From the NCBI GenBank assembly GCA_937897615.1, contig CALCNO010000126.1, forward strand, positions 1-8,811: a stretch of DNA of 8,811 nt, read 5' to 3'. This DNA comes from an uncultured Anaerolineaceae bacterium. GTDB taxonomy: Bacteria; Chloroflexota; Anaerolineae; Anaerolineales; Anaerolineaceae. The notes beneath the pieces were generated by a model. The model did no database searches, was not told the origin of the DNA, and saw only the letters and a list, made by a program, of their open reading frames with translations. This document shows positions 6,301 through 8,811 of the stretch, in pieces (positions within the stretch are counted from its first letter, which is position 1; each line of letters starts with the position of its first letter). The position numbers and the translations under genes were made by a program.

Positions 6301-6636
6301 TTAATGGATCATGTTGGTTTCCTGATCCTGAACGGTTTGCCCAGTTGCTTCAGCAGCCGGCAATGTTGCCATGAATTCTTTGAGCCTGGCGCGGTCTTCC
6401 GCGGTCAGTTCGATCCTCAGGGCAGCGTTGATCGGCCCTTTGATGGCTTGCTCCCAGCAGGAACGCATGGCATGCACATACGCGCCACGTCCGGCGGCCT
6501 TGCCGCTTGCATCCACCAGCACCCCCTGTTCGGTACGCACGATGCGGATGAGTTCCCTTTTGGAGAGAACTGTTCTGCATCCAATGCAGGTCCTTTGTGG
6601 AACGTGCTTGATCCGCTTGACTGTTTTTTTAGCCAC
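6301..6636 (-). CDS. rnpM: YlxR/RnpM family RNA-binding protein (DUF448)
   Basis: 111 residues. The family (YlxR, renamed RnpM in B. subtilis work) is a small RNA-binding protein reported to bind the RNase P RNA and modulate RNase P. Seen: a basic start, then PQRTCIGCR (residues 13-21), the family's PxRxCxxC signature, LIRIVR (29-34), and GRGAYVH (49-55) followed by C60 in a helix. The core ends near residue 95, and the last 15 or so residues are a polar tail of unknown role. The start is GTG at 6636, preceded by GAGAGGA with a short three-base spacing, 15 bases after the nusA stop. Starting here gives the expected Lys-rich N-terminus. Position between nusA and infB is the family's usual one. 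Confidence 0.95.
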   Translation of the reverse strand: MAKKTVKRIKHVPQRTCIGCRTVLSKRELIRIVRTEQGVLVDASGKAAGRGAYVHAMRSCWEQAIKGPINAALRIELTAEDRARLKEFMATLPAAEATGQTVQDQETNMIH

Positions 6637-6651
6637 CGGTCCTCTCGTTGA

Positions 6652-8541
6652 TTATTCTTCCCATTCCCAGCTGCCATCACCGCGTTTGTGCTTCTTGGTG
6701 ACGGTTGTGGCATCGCGGTCTTCATCGTAGGTGATGACCACGTGCTTGCTCTTCTTTTTCTTGCCCTTCTTCTTATCGCTTTCGTCGCCTTCTTCCTCTT
6801 CGGTTGCGATGGTGGTAGTATCCAGCACCTCCGGGCGCAGAGAGAAGATCTCTTCAAAGGAGACTTCCTCTTCTTCCGAGGTGGCGGGTTCGGCCACGGC
6901 AGCCTGGGGTTCTTTTTCGGCGACGGCCTCGGCAACCGCTTCTGCTGCGGCCGGGGCGCTTTCAACCGCTGCGGGTGCTTCAACCACGGCAACGGGGGCG
7001 GCTTCTGCCACTGCGGCCGGGGCTTCCTTCTCGGCTTGCAGTTTGGCATCCAGGGTGGCCATCATCTCTTCGATGCTGACCACGGCGCGCGCGCCGACGC
7101 CCTGCAGGCGCAGTACCTGGTCGGGGTCGAGCTTCATCTGCACGGCCAGGTCGCCCATTGAGAAGTAACCGGCTTCCTGCAGCAGGTAGGCCACGTGTTC
7201 TGGCAGACCGCTGTCCAGGATGTTGATGTTGAAGGCGGAAGTGGGAACCAGCTTCTTGAACTCTTCCAGCTGGGCTTCCTCAGCCTGTTTCTGTTCCTCG
7301 GTCTTGGCGGTGGCTTTGCGTTCGATGCGGTCCACGAACTTGGCCATCTGGTCGTATTCCTCGGGGTTGAGGGGCTTGCCATCGGCCTTGCGCGCCAGAA
7401 ATTCCTCGATCTTTGCGGCATTCCCTTCTTCAGCGGAGAGCATGGCGGCAAAGGAGGGGTCGTTGCGCAGTTTGGCCAGCGATTCTGAGGCGGCTTCCGG
7501 CAGGCTCTTGATGTCGATGCGCCAGTTGGTGAGCTTGGCGGCCAGGCGGGCGTTCTGCCCATCGCGGCCAATGGCCAGGCTCAACTGGTCTTCCGGCACC
7601 ACCACGCTGGCGGTCTTGCCGCCGCTGGTCTTCTGGTCGTTGAGGTACACGCCGCTGACGCGCGCCGGGCTGATGGCCTTGGCGATGAAAGCGGCGGGGT
7701 CTGAGTTCCATTCGATGACGTCGATCTTTTCATCGTGCAGTTCGCGCACAATGGCCTGGATGCGCACGCCGCGGATGCCCACACAGGCGCCCACGGGGTC
7801 AATGCCCTGCTGGGTCGCCGAGACGGCTACTTTGGCGCGCTGGCCGGGTTCACGGGCGATGGAGCGGATCTCCACGATGCCGTGGAAGATCTCTGGCACT
7901 TCGTTTTCCAGCAGGCGGCGCAAGAAGTTGCGGTGAGTGCGCGAGAGGATGATCTGCGGGCCTTTGGGGTTTTCTTTGGCCTCGGCCACCAGTGCACGCA
8001 CACGGTCATGGATGTGAAAACGCTCGCCGGGGATCATTTCTTTGCGCGGCATGGCGGCTTCGGTCTTGAGCTCCAGCCCAATGGTGAGGCCGGTAGCGCC
8101 CACGGCTTGCACAACGCCGCTGACGATCTCGCCAAGCTGCTTTTCGTAGAAGTCCACCTGCGACTTGCGTTCGGCATCGCGGATGCGCTGCTGGATCACC
8201 TGGCGCGCGGTCTGGGCGGCCACACGGCCAAAATCGGCCGGGGTGGCTTCCACCAGCACCATGTTCCCCAGTTCAGCGGCGGGGTCCACCTTGAGGGCAT
8301 TTTCCAGCGTGACCTCGGTGGGGTCGTTGTTGACCTCTTCCACCACTTCCTTTTCGGCGTAAATGGTAACGTCGCCGGTCTCCGAGTCTACCCGGGCTTC
8401 GATGTGCTGTTTGGTGGGCACAATCACGGAGCGGCGGTAGGCCGAAACCATGGCGCTCTCCAGCGCGGTGAGGATCACCTCTTTGGGCAGTCCTTTTTCT
8501 TCCAGGACTTCGTTGAATGCGAGCATAAATTCGTTCTTCAT
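6652..8541 (-). CDS. nusA: Transcription termination/antitermination factor NusA, with long C-terminal extension
   Basis: 629 residues. NusA binds RNA polymerase and nascent RNA and modulates pausing, termination and antitermination. Domains: N-terminal RNAP-binding domain (about 1-128); S1 (about 134-202, with the SRT motif at 200-202); KH1 (about 215-285, DPVGACVGIRGVRIQ at 248-262); KH2 (about 305-347, LSLAIGRDGQNARLAAKLT at 320-338). Helical region 350-440 leads to a helix-hairpin-helix-like module (about 445-495, LQGVGARAVVSIEEM). Residues 503-553 are an Ala/Glu/Val/Pro-rich linker, followed by an acidic block with SFEEIFSLRPEVLD (561-574), a second acidic run (581-586), a Lys-rich run (590-599) and a tail ending GSWEWEE. 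B. subtilis NusA ends after KH2 and E. coli's (495) ends with acidic repeats, so this tail has no direct match there. ATG 8541 has AGGTGGAG upstream. nusA is first in the operon; rimP is not upstream. Confidence 0.97.
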   Translation of the reverse strand: MKNEFMLAFNEVLEEKGLPKEVILTALESAMVSAYRRSVIVPTKQHIEARVDSETGDVTIYAEKEVVEEVNNDPTEVTLENALKVDPAAELGNMVLVEATPADFGRVAAQTARQVIQQRIRDAERKSQVDFYEKQLGEIVSGVVQAVGATGLTIGLELKTEAAMPRKEMIPGERFHIHDRVRALVAEAKENPKGPQIILSRTHRNFLRRLLENEVPEIFHGIVEIRSIAREPGQRAKVAVSATQQGIDPVGACVGIRGVRIQAIVRELHDEKIDVIEWNSDPAAFIAKAISPARVSGVYLNDQKTSGGKTASVVVPEDQLSLAIGRDGQNARLAAKLTNWRIDIKSLPEAASESLAKLRNDPSFAAMLSAEEGNAAKIEEFLARKADGKPLNPEEYDQMAKFVDRIERKATAKTEEQKQAEEAQLEEFKKLVPTSAFNINILDSGLPEHVAYLLQEAGYFSMGDLAVQMKLDPDQVLRLQGVGARAVVSIEEMMATLDAKLQAEKEAPAAVAEAAPVAVVEAPAAVESAPAAAEAVAEAVAEKEPQAAVAEPATSEEEEVSFEEIFSLRPEVLDTTTIATEEEEGDESDKKKGKKKKSKHVVITYDEDRDATTVTKKHKRGDGSWEWEE

Positions 8542-8551
8542 GTTACTTTTT

Positions 8552-8559
8552 CTCCACCT
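8552..8559 (-). promoter_or_regulatory. Ribosome binding site of nusA
   Basis: AGGTGGAG on the minus strand, ending ten bases before ATG 8541. The GGAG part is at a usable though slightly long spacing. It supports the chosen start and lies inside both short leader reading frames. Confidence 0.7.
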
Positions 8560-8596
8560 GTGTGAACTCTTGCGATGATTTCCTTGTATCTAATAA

Positions 8597-8621
8597 GAAA
8601 AGTGGGGGTTGCCCACTTCTC
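8597..8621 (-). terminator. Leader hairpin upstream of nusA, candidate attenuator
   Basis: Read on the minus strand: GAGAAGTGGG - CAACC - CCCACTTTTC, a 10-bp stem with one G-U pair and a five-base loop, or a 7-bp all-Watson-Crick core. TTATTAG follows, so the U-rich segment is interrupted. It sits in the predicted 5' leader, about 30-50 bases after the predicted transcription start and about 55 bases before the nusA ATG. It could be a weak intrinsic terminator used as an attenuator, or merely a leader structure. On the plus strand it lacks a following U-run. Confidence 0.5.
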
Positions 8622-8651
8622 ATTGAAGACCATAACGATGTTGCCGAACTG

Positions 8652-8663
8652 GGTAATATTACC
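8652..8663. repeat. 12-bp perfect palindrome over the nusA -10 box
   Basis: GGTAATATTACC reads the same on both strands and covers the predicted nusA -10. A dimeric regulator bound here would block the promoter. It may also be chance in an AT-rich promoter. Confidence 0.6.
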
Positions 8664-8684
8664 ACAATGTCAAGTTGAATTCAA
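8656..8684 (-). promoter_or_regulatory. Predicted promoter of the nusA operon
   Basis: On the minus strand TTGAAT (8684-8679) is separated by exactly 17 bases from TAATAT (8661-8656). Each hexamer matches 4 of 6 consensus positions. Transcription would start near 8649, giving a leader of about 108 bases. A consensus TTGACA (8673-8668) lies within the spacer but has no -10 at a fitting distance. The -35 is half of the palindrome TTGAATTCAA, and the -10 lies inside the palindrome GGTAATATTACC. Confidence 0.55.
8675..8684. repeat. 10-bp palindrome over the nusA -35 box
   Basis: TTGAATTCAA is a perfect palindrome whose one half is the predicted nusA -35. It is unlike the palindrome over the -10 in sequence, so the two need not be sites for the same protein. 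Confidence 0.5.
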
Positions 8685-8718
8685 GGGCGGGCGAAGGGCA
8701 CGTGTTTTGAGGTTTGGC

Positions 8719-8747
8719 TTGACGCACTACGGTGGGCGTGGTATTAT
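8719..8747 (+). promoter_or_regulatory. Promoter of the initiator tRNA gene
   Basis: TTGACG (8719-8724, 5 of 6) is followed after exactly 17 bases by TATTAT (8742-8747, 5 of 6). Initiation would fall near 8754, leaving about five bases of 5' leader before the tRNA, for RNase P to remove. This is the strongest promoter in the window, as expected for a stable RNA. Confidence 0.82.
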
Positions 8748-8758
8748 TTTAGTTCCGA

Positions 8759-8811
8759 TGCGGGGTAGAGCAGTGGCAGCTCGTCGGGCTCATAACCCGG
8801 AGGTCAGTGGT
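8759..8811 (+). tRNA. Initiator tRNA-Met (CAT), 5' part; 3' end outside window
   Basis: 53 bases fit the tRNA plan from position 1 to 54: acceptor TGCGGGG, T8 A9, D-stem GAGC/GCTC with a short 7-base loop AGTGGCA, anticodon stem TCGGG/CCCGG with loop CTCATAA (anticodon CAT), variable loop AGGTC, then the 5' half of the T-stem AGTGG and T54. Initiator hallmarks are visible: three G-C pairs next to the anticodon loop and the A11-T24 pair in the D-stem. Position 1 is T rather than the usual C of bacterial initiators. The partner at position 72 is outside the window. Confidence 0.93.

Noticed and set aside
5530..6651. A 373-codon plus-strand reading frame antisense to infB and ylxR
   Set aside because: It is Gly/His-rich shadow translation of real genes, crossing two well-supported minus-strand genes.
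6880..7040. Low-complexity DNA in nusA as a tandem repeat
   Set aside because: It reflects Ala/Glu-rich coding with similar codons. I see no regular repeat unit.
7735..8565. A 276-codon plus-strand reading frame antisense to the nusA 5' half
   Set aside because: It is shadow translation of the NusA S1/KH region with no ribosome site or known domain.
8668..8673. Consensus TTGACA as the nusA -35
   Set aside because: At 17 bases spacing the hexamer is AGTTCG, which is not a -10. The TTGAAT/TAATAT pair with exact 17-base spacing fits better.

Overview
This is a GC-rich bacterial window carrying a core translation/transcription operon on the minus strand: nusA - ylxR(rnpM) - infB - rbfA - DHH/DHHA1 phosphoesterase (nrnA-like) - truB, spanning about 8541 down to 2109. 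The gene order and protein styles suggest Chloroflexota (Anaerolineae-like): a NusA with a long Ala/Glu linker and Lys-rich tail, a short IF2, and a large divergent ThyX-like flavoprotein next to ribF. That assignment is inference from memory of these families, not the result of a search.

Layout, right to left. At the right edge (8759 onward, plus strand) lies the 5' part of an initiator tRNA-Met with a near-consensus promoter. It is divergent from nusA. The 217-base gap between them holds both promoters back to back, two perfect palindromes lying on the nusA promoter elements, a leader hairpin that looks like a weak terminator or attenuator, and two short leader reading frames ending at the nusA start. 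The operon then runs leftward with tight spacing or overlaps (rbfA/DHH share 23 bases, DHH/truB share 11). The one sizeable gap, 105 bases, is between ylxR and infB. rimP (usually before nusA) and ylxQ (usually between ylxR and infB) are not present at their usual places.

The operon ends at a perfect 12-bp-stem bidirectional terminator (2063-2089), shared with a small convergent plus-strand gene (1664-2044). That gene encodes a lipoprotein with a C-terminal domain resembling a cytochrome-c-like domain that lacks the heme-binding CxxCH. It separates truB from ribF, which are direct neighbours in many bacteria. From the divergent 1597-1663 gap, ribF (FAD synthetase/riboflavin kinase) runs leftward from a TATAAT placed so close to its ATG that the mRNA may be leaderless. 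ribF overlaps the next gene by 11 bases. That gene is a ThyX-family protein cut by the window edge, with a degenerate version of the ThyX signature.

Together the genes serve transcription elongation/termination (NusA), RNase P modulation (YlxR/RnpM), initiation (IF2, initiator tRNA), 30S maturation (RbfA), short-RNA or pAp turnover (DHH), tRNA modification (TruB), and flavin cofactor supply next to a likely flavoprotein. Most of the window is ordinary core genome. The points worth a second look are regulatory (nusA leader, ribF start) and two degenerate protein domains. I see no defence system, mobile element, CRISPR array or clearly new multi-gene system.
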